Source: Pseudorasbora parva
Taxonomy: Eukaryota > Chordata > Actinopteri > Cypriniformes > Gobionidae
Length of the DNA stretch: 64,000 bases
Direction: 5' to 3'
Assembly: GCF_024679245.1 (NCBI RefSeq)
Contig: NC_090172.1
Span: forward strand, 6,218,446 to 6,282,445
The notes beneath the pieces are model-generated. The model had not been told where the DNA came from and ran no database searches. It saw only the letters and a program-made list of their open reading frames with translations. Shown here one piece after another: positions 35,036 through 47,100 of the stretch (position 1 is its first letter; every line of letters begins with the position of its first letter). Made by a program: the position numbers and the translations under genes.

Positions 35036-35793
35036 TGGCTTGTTTCCACTGAGCAATTTTTGCCGTTTCCATTGTCAGAAGTTGTGAATGGTACCCTAGG
35101 TATAGGCTACTTCATTTTTTTTACAAAGTCAAACGCAGAGCGTGGCAAAGTATACTTCTTTTGACTTGTACGCACAGCATGCACAGTTTTGAGCAATCGC
35201 TTATCATCGTGTAGCAGAGTAACAAACCATGTCAATACTGCAAAAAATTAAATGCGCATGTGCAACCTGCCTACAAAAATCCAGTGATATGCGTTCTGTA
35301 TGTGCATACTCTTCTGATGATGAAATTCACATCACACACACACACACTGTGCTGACCCTCGCCATTGTGTTAAAAGTAAGGTATACTTTGGCCTTAATTC
35401 CGAACCATACCACTTTGTGGCACCCTTTCTTTGGGGTACCTAGCACAGTAGTCCGGTACTAAAGGGTGGAGCTAGACTCCATCCATTGACAGAGGATCGT
35501 CACTTGCGTGTTGTTTTTCGGCCTTGCAGCCTGCAGCCTTGGCCCAAACAAAGCGTGTCTTTTTTCTTGTGATTAACAGCCACATGCTGAGAAGCAAGAA
35601 CAAGATCTGCTGTATGTCGTCCATAGTTGTTTATTGTGTCGCTTTCTTCTTCGCGCAAGAATGACGTTATTAATCGCTAAACTACACCCAATATAAGTGT
35701 ATTGTTGTGCAAAGCCGGATAAGGGTTCATGGTCCCGAATCTCACCGTACCGCACTGACCCTCACTGCACCGCTCGGTGGAAACGAGCCAGAT
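35036..35793. mobile_element. Nested hAT-like non-autonomous element
   Basis: The inverted ends TGGCTTGTTTCCACTGAGC / CGGTGGAAACGAGCCA are the kind often seen in fish hAT elements. The right end carries several CCGCACTGACCCTCACTGCACC-like blocks. Non-coding. Confidence 0.5.
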
Positions 35794-36177
35794 GTTGCTT
35801 TCTGGGAAGACAGTACAGCACAATAAAAGATTTTTAGACGATTGTGATCTTGAATCAAATACCAACACAATCTTACTCCTAAAAGTCAACAATTCGTCTG
35901 TCTATTAAACCTTTGACAAAATCATAAAGCAACATTCAAACCTGTGCTGGCACTGCTTTGATACAATAGTTCAGATGATTGTAGAAGTACTGGAATAAAA
36001 GTTAGATAGTTCAAATATAAACCCTGATTGCTATCGTAACATTTAAAATTGCTATCACTTTTTGAAAACAGCACTACAACAACTATAGCTGACATTGTTT
36101 CACCAATATGTGGCGACAAATGACTGTTAAAAATGTGTTTGCCAATGAATCATTTATTCAAGAGAATGGTCGCTCTG

Positions 36178-36497
36178 CACTGAAAAAAATGAATTTCTTA
36201 CTTAGTATTTTTGTCTTGTTTCTAGTCTAAATAAGAATTCTTCCATAAAGAAACATTTACAAGTAAAAATGATTGTCTTGTTTTGGGAAAAAATAAGTCT
36301 ACGGTTATTTTGCTTACCGCATGGCAGATTATTTTGCTTATTTTAAGCAAAAACTTACTTCATTTTGACTTATTTTTATTACTTGTCTTGCAGAAATTGC
36401 TTGTCTAGTAAATACTTCTTGTTTTAAGAATTTTTAGATGTTTGGACTAGAAACAAGATAAAAATACTAAGTAAGAAAAGCATTTTTTGCAGTGTGA
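36178..36497. repeat. Palindromic MITE (CACTGAAAAAAATG ends)
   Basis: The left arm TTTCTTACTTAGTATTTTTG with TTGTTTCTAGTC and the right arm GGACTAGAAACAAGATAAAA with TACTAAGTAAGAAAAGCATT are inverted copies. The terminal CACTG/CAGTG matches the end type of the large elements nearby. Confidence 0.75.
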
Positions 36498-37039
36498 GAT
36501 GCTTCTGAAATAAAACTCAGAAAGATATTGTTTTTGAAAATATGACTCATCTTATACATTATCAGTGTATAATAATAAGTATGTATAGGCTACGTGTATG
36601 ATTAAACTTTTTCCCATGGTCTAGTGTTAAAAAAAAAAAATCACAATATTTGTTACAAGAGATTAACAAGAATTCTTAAAAATCGCAATACATATTGTAT
36701 CGCACCCAAGTATCGTGATAGTATCAAATCGGGAGATAGGTGTATCATCCCTGCCTTACTAACATTTATTCCATGGGTGGTAATTATTTAAATAAGACAT
36801 ATTGTGCATGGCTTGTGCATTCCTGGAGGAAAACTTAAACTGATATAAAGAATAACTCCCATTATGAAAAAAGCACAATAGGTCCTCTTTAACACCTGGT
36901 AATCTTTAAAGCGGCACCTCAGAATATTTTAGCAAAGGTCGGCACACAAAAACCTCATTTCTGAACAAGAGCATTCTCTAATCCCAGAAATCATTGGTAA
37001 ACATAACACAATTCTACACAAATTATTTTATTGTGCATT

Positions 37040-37400
37040 CATATTAGAATGTATTATCCATTCAAATTCATGTCTGTGTGCATGAGTCATCTCGGCTCTG
37101 GGATAAAAGCTGTGTCCTAGGAAAAAAGGTCAGGCTGTGTGTCAAGGCAGAGCGGTGGCCTTGTTTCGCAGTGAGCGAGTTATACCCAACCCGGGCTCCT
37201 CCCAGTCTCCAAAAGGGTCGTGCATAAGATTTTAGAGCATAACTGCATGGAAAATCTGCTATAATGACAGCCCAGGGCAAGGCTGTGTCCATTGTGCTTC
37301 TTGTTTACATGGCTTTGTGGAGATAATTGTATCAGAGGGAGGGAGAAAAAGCTTACGAACTGAATGGGGTCTTTGTTAGGCCAAGCTTCTCATTGTACTA
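37040..37400. promoter_or_regulatory. Candidate conserved non-coding element (enhancer-like)
   Basis: A block of unique-looking, mixed-composition DNA between transposons. Motif-like words are TGAGTCAT (AP-1), CCTTGTTTCGC, TTGTTTACATGG (forkhead) and GGAGATAATT (GATA). No coding frame. The call rests on appearance only. Confidence 0.3.
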
Positions 37401-37751
37401 AATGAGTTTTAGTGGAGTAAGTAGCTAGTCGTGGCTAAATGATGAGTGAAAAGCGTAATGATTACTTCCTCTAAGGTTGTATAGAACCACACTTATAAAA
37501 AAACAATATCTAGGTGTAAACAACATCTTTAGCTTTATTAATTATAACTAGATTAGTAACGGCGTACTTGATGAGTATATCAGCATGACTGCAGCTCAGT
37601 GAAGAATTGACAGGTCGTTTACATGACAAACTGAAATAAATTTGACCAAATTCAGTTCTGCACATATTGTCATATTGAATTTTGCAGATTTTTCAAACTT
37701 AGTGTTTGGTATATATACAGCTCTGGAAAAATATAGAGACCACTTACCACA

Positions 37752-37850
37752 CTGTAAACCCGAATAAGTTACCATAACTCAAAAAAATTGAGGCAATTGA
37801 TTGCCTCAATTTTTTTTAAAGTTGATTAACTTCTCACAATTTTCCAGAAC
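37752..37850. repeat. CACTGTAAA end with internal palindrome
   Basis: CACTGTAAACCCGAATAAG at 37752 resembles the CACTG element ends. Just inside is a perfect palindrome, AAAAAATTGAGGCAAT around TGATTGCCTCAATTTTTT. No matching right end was found. Confidence 0.4.
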
Positions 37851-38524
37851 TTAAAATGTTGGATTACCTGCTACTTGTACCTTTTGATAAAAGTTAAATT
37901 AAGGTGCTCATTTAGTTCAACTCAAATATTTGCAGTTAATATGATTTACCATTTTCAGTTAAGGTAACTCAGTTATTATAACAAAGTTTTCAGTTTTCAC
38001 AGAACTTTAAAAACTAAGTACACAACCACACCATTTTATGTTAACAAAATTTGTATTGGTTTGTGTTGTCATTGTTTCACCATGCTGGGTACTACCAATC
38101 AAAACTTCCCCATGGGTCCCAACATGCATTGCTGCAAATGTGTCTCACAAACACAAACAACCAAAGAACTATTAATATTATATAATCAAGGGTCAAGAAC
38201 CGACTAAAGCAAACACTGATCTCCATCACGGTGACTTCCACTGAAACTATTATTTTCATTAAAACAAATAAAGTCAATCCGATTAATCCGAAGTTAGTTC
38301 ACATATTATTGTTAGGTTTAGTAAACTTACACATTTTGGTAACACTTTATTTTAAGGTTCAGTTATTAACTAGTTGCTTATTAGCATGCATATTACTAGT
38401 TTATTCGCACTTATAAAGCACATATTAATGCCTTATTCTGCATGACCTTATTCTACATCCCTTAATCCGACCCAATACTTAAACTTAAATGCTACGAAAA
38501 CTACCTTACACTGTAAAAAGTGAA

Positions 38525-40085
38525 CAGTTGGATCAACTTAAAAAAATTATTTCAATTGGTAACACCTAAACATGTTAAGTTCTCTCAACTTAAATAATTA
38601 CGTTTTGTCAACTTACTTTCAATGGGTCAATCACACTTATATTAATTGAGTTCATTGAGTTAATTGAGAAAATTGAGTTCATTCAACTTAATTTCATTTC
38701 ATTCCTACTTAAATGTATTAGTTTTTCCCACAGTTGGATCAACTTAAAAAAATTACTTCAATTGGTAACACCTAAACACGTTAAGTTCTCTCAACTTAAA
38801 TTATCCCATTTTATCAATCACTTATATTGAGTTCATTCAACCCTATTGTTTACATTAGTCTAACTGAATTTCATTCCATTCCAAATTAAATGTTTTAGTT
38901 TTTCCTACAGTTGGATAAACTTTAAAAAATTACTTCAATTGGTAACACCTAAATATGTTAAGTTCTCTCAACTTAAATTACTACATTTTATCAATCACAC
39001 TTATATTAATTGAGTTCATTCAACCCTATCATTTACATTAGTCTAACTTAATTTCATTCCATTCCAACTTAAATGTTTTAGTTTTTCCTACAGTTGGATT
39101 AACTTAAAAAAAATACTTCAAGTGGTAACACCTAAACATGTTAAGTTCTCTCAACTTAAATTATCCCATTTTATCAATCACACTTATATTAATTGAGTTC
39201 ATTCAACCCTAACATTTATATTAGTCTAACTGAATTGCATTCCATTCCAACTTAAATGTTTTAGTTTTTCCTACAGTTGGATAAACTTTAAAAAATTACT
39301 CCAATTGGTAACACCTAAACATGTTAAGTTATCTCAACTTAAATTATTACATTTTATCAATCACACTTATATTAATTGAGTTCATTCAACCCTATTATTT
39401 ACATTAGTCTAACTTAATTTCATTCCATTCCAACTTAAATGTTTTAGTTTTTCCTACAGTTGGATAAACTTTAAAAAATTACTTCAATTGGTAACACCTA
39501 AATATGTTAAGTTCTCTCAACTTAAATTATTACATTTTATCAATCACACTTATATTAATTGAGTTCATTCAACCCTATCATTTACATTAGTCTAACTTAA
39601 TTTCATTCCATTCCAACTTAAATGTTTTAGTTTTTCCTACAGTTGGATTAACTTAAAAAAAATACTTCAAGTGGTAACACCTAAACATGTTAAGTTCTCT
39701 CAATTTAAATTATCCCATTTTATCAATCACACTTATATTAATTGAGTTCATTCAACCCTATCATTTACATTAGTCTAACTGAATTTCATTCCATTCCAAC
39801 TTAAATGTTTTAGTTTTTCCTACAGTTGGATAAACTTTAAAAAATTACTCCAATTGGTAACACCTAAACATGTTAAGTTCTCTCAACTTAAATTGTTACA
39901 TTTTATCAATCACACTTATATTAATTGAGTTCATTCAACCCTATTATTTACATTAGTCTAATTTAATTTCATTCCATTCCAACTTAAATGTTTTAGTTTT
40001 TCCTACAGTTGGATCAACTTAAAAAAAATACTTCAATTGGTAACCCTTAAAAAAAGTAAGTTTTCTCAACTTAAATAACTACATT
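38525..40085. repeat. 183-bp satellite array in the left subterminal region
   Basis: CAGTTGGAT starts occur at 38525, 38731, 38908, 39091, 39274, 39457, 39640, 39823 and 40006. Six intervals are exactly 183 bp; the first two are 206 and 177. Each unit contains TTGGTAACACCTAAA, GTTAAGTTCTCTCAACTTAA and TTAATTGAGTTCATTCAACC. A higher-order pattern shows in that units two apart are more alike. AT-rich, non-coding. Confidence 0.92.
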
Positions 40086-40391
40086 CTATCAACTTAATTT
40101 CAATCACACAAGACTCAAATAGCTTTAGAAATATTTATTAACAATTCATTTTATTAAATTTAATTTCCCTTTTAACAAACTTTGAGAAATCATTACAAAC
40201 TGTTCATATTTGTTGTGCAAATGAAACTTCCTGACACACTTAACATCCATTTCATTAACAGTCTTTTTGAAAAGTTGTCATTGCCTTTCAGGATTATGCT
40301 AAAAACTGAGCCACTAATCTATCTAAAAAAATAAATATAAACAGTGGTTATGCGAATAAATTAGCCACATAAATAAAAAGGGATACTTCAC

Positions 40392-40683
40392 AAAAGGGAT
40401 AGTTCACCAAAAAATGGTTCAAGTTGTTCCAAACCTGTATTTGTTTCTTCCTTCTGCTGAACACATAGGATGATGTGTTGAAGAATGTTGGTAACCAGAC
40501 AGTTGACGGTACCCATTGACCTCCATAGCAGGAAAAAAAAAATACTCTGGAAGTCAATGGGTACCGTCAACTGTCTGGTTACCAACATTCTTAAACACAT
40601 CTTTTGTGTTCAGCAGAAGAAAGAAACTCATACATGTTTGGAACAACATGAACCATTTTTGGATGAACTATATCCCTTTAATA
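40392..40683. repeat. MITE with internal inverted repeat
   Basis: The arms are AAAGGGATAGTTCACC / GGATGAACTATATCCCTTTA, with an inner pair GTAACCAGACAGTTGACGGT and ACCGTCAACTGTCTGGTTAC around a short A-rich loop. It lies in the 3' region of the minus-strand captured gene. Confidence 0.8.
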
Positions 40684-41026
40684 TATTCCATGGAACCATT
40701 TCTACCGAGTGTATTGTGATAAGTGCTTTAGAATAGCTTACAGGCAATGCTCTAAACCATGTTAAAAAATCTAATTAAAAAATAAACAGATCATGGAAAA
40801 TGTTTAACAGCAATGGGTGATTACCCTTTCACCAATCAACTACAGATTCAAACATACAACTAGATACTAGACAAACATATGAAACAAATGGATAATCTTA
40901 CAAACATAAGAAAACAAATTAAACTAAACTAGAGACATTCTTTCAAACACAGACTAGACTTAAGCACATTCAAACATTACTTCAAGTTCACTGTAGTCTA
41001 CTGAAAAGATTACTTGATATCTTTTG

Positions 41027-41110
41027 CTAATGAAGCTGTAAGAGCACTTTCTGGAATGCCGTGAATATAAGCTCACCCAGCTCACCCTCGCAATCATCTC
41101 GTAGGTTATC
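41027..41110 (-). CDS. Captured gene 1, terminal exon
   Basis: Acceptor CTACTTTAG; 27 codons (DNLRDDCEGELGELIFTAFQ and seven more) then TAG at 41029-41027. A 3' untranslated stretch with T-rich/AATAAA-type complement follows toward 40.1 kb. Confidence 0.5.
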   Translation of the reverse strand, partial: DNLRDDCEGELGELIFTAFQKVLLQLH

Positions 41111-44100
41111 CTAAAGTAGTGCACATAAAAAAAAATTAAAAAAAAAAAATTTTGCTACCACAAATGTAAAATTTTCTGAAAAATAAATCAAAATAGAATG
41201 TGGCCTTTCAACTCACAAGGTATTCCTTGATAAGGTCTTGATTTCCACCCAGGAAAAGGATGAGCCGGCGTTCTGACATGGAATCCGGAAGCTCTGTGCT
41301 GAGTTTACTACATGAACAGCATAGGAGACTGCAAAGAAGAAAAGAAACTGTTGAATAAAGTCATTATTTTATTAAAATAAATAAAATATTAAAAAAATAT
41401 TTAGTTCACTTCAGAATTCAATTTCCTGATAATTTAGTCACCCCAAGATGTTCATGTCTTTTTTTTTTTTGTCGAAAAGAAATTAAGGTTTTTGAGGAAA
41501 ACATTCCAGGATTTTTCTCGATATTGTGGACTTCAATGGTTACCAATGGGTTAAAGGTCAAAATTGCAGTTTCAGTGCAGCTTCAAAGAGCTCTACACGA
41601 TCCTTGACGGGGAATAAAGGTCTAATTGAGCCAAACCATCGATATACGTTTTAACCACAAATGCTTGTTTTGCACTAGCTCTGTGTTTTCTCACATTATG
41701 TTATAGCGCTGTAAAGGTCATGCGTGACATAGGTGGAAGTACCGATCCAGTGTTTGCGAAACGGTAGTGCAAAGACTAAGGGCGTTTTCACACCTGAAAG
41801 TCCGCACCAAGGTCCGAACCAAAGTTTGTGTTTGGACATTTGGTTCTTTTTGGTTTGCTTTCACATTGCAGTTATCTCAGCGCACCAAAGAACTTTACAT
41901 GACGCACTGGCGTCCTGTCGTCATCATCTATGTGGGCTGCATCTTAACATTGATTGGTTTGTTAGCGGACGTGCGTCTGACGTCAGTGTGTAGTCAATTC
42001 AGCGGCTAACTTTGACAAGAATGAATGAACAGACGCATCGTTGCCAATACTGTTAATATTATGGCATTACTATCTGCAGCACCAACTATAGGCTACTCGA
42101 GGCAAATTCACCAAATGAACGTCCTCGTTATGCAAACATTTTATCGGCGCCGACATGAAAGGAGAAGCTCCTAGAAGATAGGCTTTTTAGCCAAACAATG
42201 TGTTTTATTTTATAGTTATGTTTAAATATTATAATGTTATTTTTAAATTTCATCTAGGCTATATTGATTATGAAACGTGCACAGATGTGCAATATATGTC
42301 AAAGACATCGAGTCAGAAATAATTTTGACCACTTCATTAAGATTTGTTTTGTAGAAAGCTTTATTTTATATCTTAATTTTAATAAATGTTTCATCGTTTG
42401 CCTGAATTTAATAAATAAGCTTAAATAAATAATATAAAATCCCGTGACGGAGTGATCATTTGCGTTGCACATGAACTGGAGCGGTCTCATAAATAAACCG
42501 AAACTCATATAGTCAAGCAGAGCACGCTGTTCACGCGAGCTGACATGAGTAGCCTACACAAGCGGTTCTGGATAAAATGCTGCGCGCTCCATCACTGCTG
42601 CTCACATGTGCTGTGAGTTTAATCTGTGTTTTTTCACTAATCCTACACCAGAACTTCCTGTAAATGGTCTGAAAGTCCGAACTATATAGAAAATGCTTTC
42701 ACACAAGAAACGAACCGAACCTTTGTTCTGTTTGGTCCGGACCGAGACTACCTCTTTTCGTCGGACCAAATTTCGTCTGTTTGGTCCGGACCATGGTCCG
42801 AGGGAGGTTTCACACCTGTAATTTTGGTTCGTACCAGACTGAAAAGTCCGAAAATCCGGACCAAACAAGGTAGGTGTGAAAGCACCCTAAGTCAAATCCC
42901 CTGTCACCTAAAAAAAGAGGGTAAAACATCGCAATTTTTTTTAAAAGACAGATTGTTTTATTAGACAAGACCCTTATTCCTTGTCTGGGAGCCATTTGAA
43001 GCTGCACTGACACTGCAGTTTGGATCGTTAACCTGTTGATCCCAGTGAAGTCCACTATATGGAGAAAAATTTGGCATGCTTTTAAAAAAAAAAAACCTTA
43101 ATTTCCTTTCGGCTGAAGTTACAAAGACATAAAGATCTTGGATGACATGGGGGTGAGTAAATTATCAAGAAATTAATTGCAATTAAATGCATCTGAATCA
43201 GTCATTGCTGGCATTTATAATTTAGTCCGATAATAAAACATGCGTCAACAAATCATTTATTAGCTTTATACCCTAATACATTTAATCATTCTTGATTAAA
43301 GGGATAGTTTTGTTAAATTTACAGGCCATCCAAGATGCATAAAAGGTGACTTTTTCGCTGAAACCGCTGAAGATTTTTTTAGCTGAAACCGCATTACTCT
43401 GTGATTCATATAAATGCAAGTCAATGGCTACCGTCACTTTGAGAGTAAAAACAAAATAAAAAAAACGTGGACAAAAACAAAACAAAACATGCAGACAAAA
43501 AAAATAAATACCCGGGGCTACTGACATCACATCGAGTCTTATAAAGTGAAACGATCAGTCTATGCAAGAAACTGAGCATTATTAACATGCAACATTGCCA
43601 TGAACGTACTTAGGACTGTTTGCTGAGGCTGTTGATTACAGGTAATAATAGATTCAGTTTCCTGCATAGGCCGATCATTTTGCTTTATAAAACCTCAAAG
43701 AATCGCCAGGACCCACAGGTATTATTTTTGGTTTGCCTGTATGCATTTTTTTTTTTAAATTCTTTTTGACTTGCATTATATCAACATGGACCACAGTTTC
43801 AGCTAAAAAAACAACAACAACATATTTACTGTTCTACTGAAAGAAAGAAAAAAGTCACCTACATATTTTGGATAGGCTGAGTAAATTAACAGCATTTTTT
43901 ATTTTATGACCGAACTATCCCTTTTAAATTGTCCATTTTGTTTGTGTGGTGATGACATTTCAAATTTCTATGCTATAAACAAGTATTTAGCAATTAAATG
44001 TTACTGAGACTAAAATAAGATTGTGCAGTTGATATTAATGTAACACACAGACGTACCTGATACAAGATTTTAAAAATTGCAGCAGTCTTCTCACGGGTTG

Positions 44101-47100
44101 CTCCTCCTTTTAAATGGATTACTCTGATTAGTTGATTCATGTACACGTCCAACTGGGCCAGGACCGTGTCTTCCAGTGGAACAGCCATAAGCCTATAGAA
44201 CTCTGAATTGATCTAAAATCAGAAAGAAAGAAAAAAAACAGTCAACAACAGTCAAACTGATTATATCAATTCATAAAAGGTATTTAGCCAGTAAAACCAG
44301 AACTTTAAATTATTTTTTCAATACCTTGTAATGTCTGAAAAGCACAGGCCACCTCGCCTTGAAATCCCTGACACTGGCCTCCTGCATCACTACCTCCTTC
44401 TATCTATGAGCAAACGAAAGAGACATTTTGTTCTTGACAACCTTTTAATTTTTCCTTTTTTTCAGCCTCTGTTAAAAGTTCAAGTCTGTGGCTGCTTAAG
44501 CTTTCAGCAAGTTAACAGACACCTCTACACACCTGTCAACAGTCAATAATGTTAGATAACACAAGATGGAATTTACTCATACATATCCAACATTAGTAAT
44601 TCATATCATCAACTATATAAGAAATGATAAATTACTTACCATGTAATATTATAGCAAAGTGTCATCAGTTGTCAAACATTAAGACTTTCGGTCCTAAGAG
44701 GAGAAAAAGTAATTGTCAACTATTGTAGTTTGTAAGTAATTGTAAGTGAAAAAATGGTTTGCTACAGGTCAAGGAAGTTAATTAATTAGATGTGGAAATA
44801 CTAATATTTCTACTAAAAAACCCTGAAAATGTGTCTGGATGTAACACCATGAGGTAACTTTAGGCAAATGAACGGAGCTAGTGTTAGGCACAATGACGTT
44901 CATCACAGGCTGAATCAGAAATCGCCTCCTATACCCTCAAATAGGGCATTATTTGAAATGACAGTCCTTTGTAGTGGTGTCCGAAACCATAGTGGACGTT
45001 ACTGACTGAGTGCACTCATTTAATTCCACATTGCAGCGCAATAACGAGTGTAAGTTACAGCCGGTGTCACAAACGGATGTCCGACTTCACATCATAATTT
45101 TGCCCGAAAAAGTGACGTTTTAAAGACAGATAAAAGAACAGACAAACATTACTTTAAAAGCAAACTCAATATTATACTGCAGGAATTCAAATTCGAGCAT
45201 TTTGTCCAGCTCTGTGAGCACTTCCTGCCCACAGCATTTCCACTAACGTTAACTTTATCTCGCGCGGCACAGACGGTTAAAGGGGGGGTGAAACACTCAG
45301 TTTCAGTCAGTGTCATGTCAATCTTGAGTACCTATAGAGTAGCATTGCATCCTGCATATCTCCGAAAAGTCTTTATTTTTTTAATAATTATATAAGAAAG
45401 ATGCGCTGTTCCGAGTCTTTCCGAAAAAAGCCGAGCGGGTGGGGGCGTGTCGTGTGAGCGGAGCTAAATAATGACGTGTGCAGCAGCGCGCTGTGTGTTG
45501 AGTCGAGCGTCATCCCTAACAGCGGTAAAAAAACTTTATTCAAAAAAAAAATATGGCTTTTAATCAGATACAGCCATACATCTATGATCCGGAATCAGAC
45601 CCAGAGGTTGCAGTTGAACAGGAGCAGCAGCAAAAACGACTAGAGCAGGACGTCTGTATGTGGTAAGTTACAAGTTATACACTAACTATATAATATGCTT
45701 AGCGGCTTGTGTTATTTACATATTTATACTTGAATTATATCGTCGTATTTTTGTCTTTGAAGGTGTACATGTGGGAAGTGCAGTTGTGCACGTGTGTTTG
45801 TGTGTTTACGCGTGGTTTGTGTAGACAATTGTAACGTTAGTAAGCGGACTGGTTTTGCACCGCAGGCTAGTGTTTACATAGATAGACACGGAATAGTAGC
45901 GCATTTGAATGAAGAAGCGCGCTTATTTAGTTCAACATATTTCCCCACTCTTTGTGTATTGTTGTTTGGAGTGCTTTTACAATACACAAACATAAAGTTA
46001 CACATATAGTGGCCAGCTAAACAAATGTACACGCACTACACATCGCATGCTCCATTGATCAATTAACTATACGTGATCATGTTTGGGCTACTTGATGAGC
46101 ATAGGCAAAGACACAGACATTTGAAGCACTCTTACTCACAGCCTGCGGTTCTAACGTTAGGACCTTTATCGTTGGGACTGCTCCATCCTTCAGCATTAGG
46201 CGATTGGAAAAGCCGGCGTCAAGCTGGGCCTTGTTTATGAAACAGTCGGCACCGAAATGCAGCGAACAGATATAAACATTCGCGCAACTCAGTTGCTGAT
46301 CCGGAAAAGCAAATTACATCCACTGTTGCCTTACCGCGGGGTTTTGGGGGAATCTGTGCAGGACTGTCTTGGTCTGGCAACCAAAAACGCACTTTTTGAT
46401 GTCATTGTTAATTGTGCACATTACCTGTGCAGCGCAGCCTACGAACGCTTTGATGGGCATAGCCTGTTGCTTTCGCTCTCTCCCTCTCTCTCTCTCCCTC
46501 TCTCTCTCTCACGCGCTTCCGGTAGAATTGTCCGTAAGGCCCATACAAGGAAATTCCGCCCCCACTAACGTCAATGGGGGCGCATGATCTCAAAAAACTT
46601 GCCGAAACTTATGACTAACCGGAAGTAGTATTTTTGACAAAGAAATACTCCCATCAAACGTCCACCTTAACTTTTGAAACTTTGTCTATGTTTAGTATGG
46701 GATTCCAAGTCTTTAACAGTGTAAAAAGATCAGTATGCATGAAACAGCATTTCACCCCCCCTTTAAGGAGGCATCAATTAAAAAATAGATATTTCATACA
46801 CATACTCCCAAGATCCAAACTGAACACATTTATATAAGACAAACGAGTAACTTAAGTTACAACATATTGTTACATAGAACATACTCAGAAACGCTATATC
46901 GCAAACGTACGTTCAAAAGTTCGGTTAATTTAGATTTCATTACAATTTATGTTCACAGACAACATCAATTAACTCATAAACAACTAAAACACACGTCCAC
47001 AAGGTACATTTTCGAGTATAGTAATTAAAACAAACTTCCAACCTACCTTTTTCATCCGAGTCCCGAGAGAGAAAAAATGGCGGCCGAACAGAACATTTTC

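Larger units (their letters stand above)
33931..36896. mobile_element. About 3 kb element with AAAGAGGACCTATT ends, containing nested repeats
   Basis: The left end AAAGAGGACCTATTATGCCC is matched by an inverted right end reading GCACAATAGGTCCTCTTT. Inside are a likely hAT-type insertion at about 35036-35793 (TGGCTTGTTTCCACTGAGC with GCTCGGTGGAAACGAGCCA), the dispersed repeat at 35820-36180, and the MITE at 36178-36496. No intact transposase. Confidence 0.65.
45277..46766. mobile_element. TTAA-flanked element encoding a THAP domain and a P2X7-domain-like gene start
   Basis: TTAA duplications at 45277-45280 and 46763-46766 flank inverted ends AGGGGGGGTGAAA. The plus strand carries a spliced gene start at 45553-45662 and 45763 onward. 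The minus strand carries a THAP domain at 46421-46162. The element is about 1.5 kb, too short for a full transposase, so it is an internally deleted member of an autonomous family. It is inserted in the first intron of captured gene 1. Two further copies are at 946 and 22881. Confidence 0.85.
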
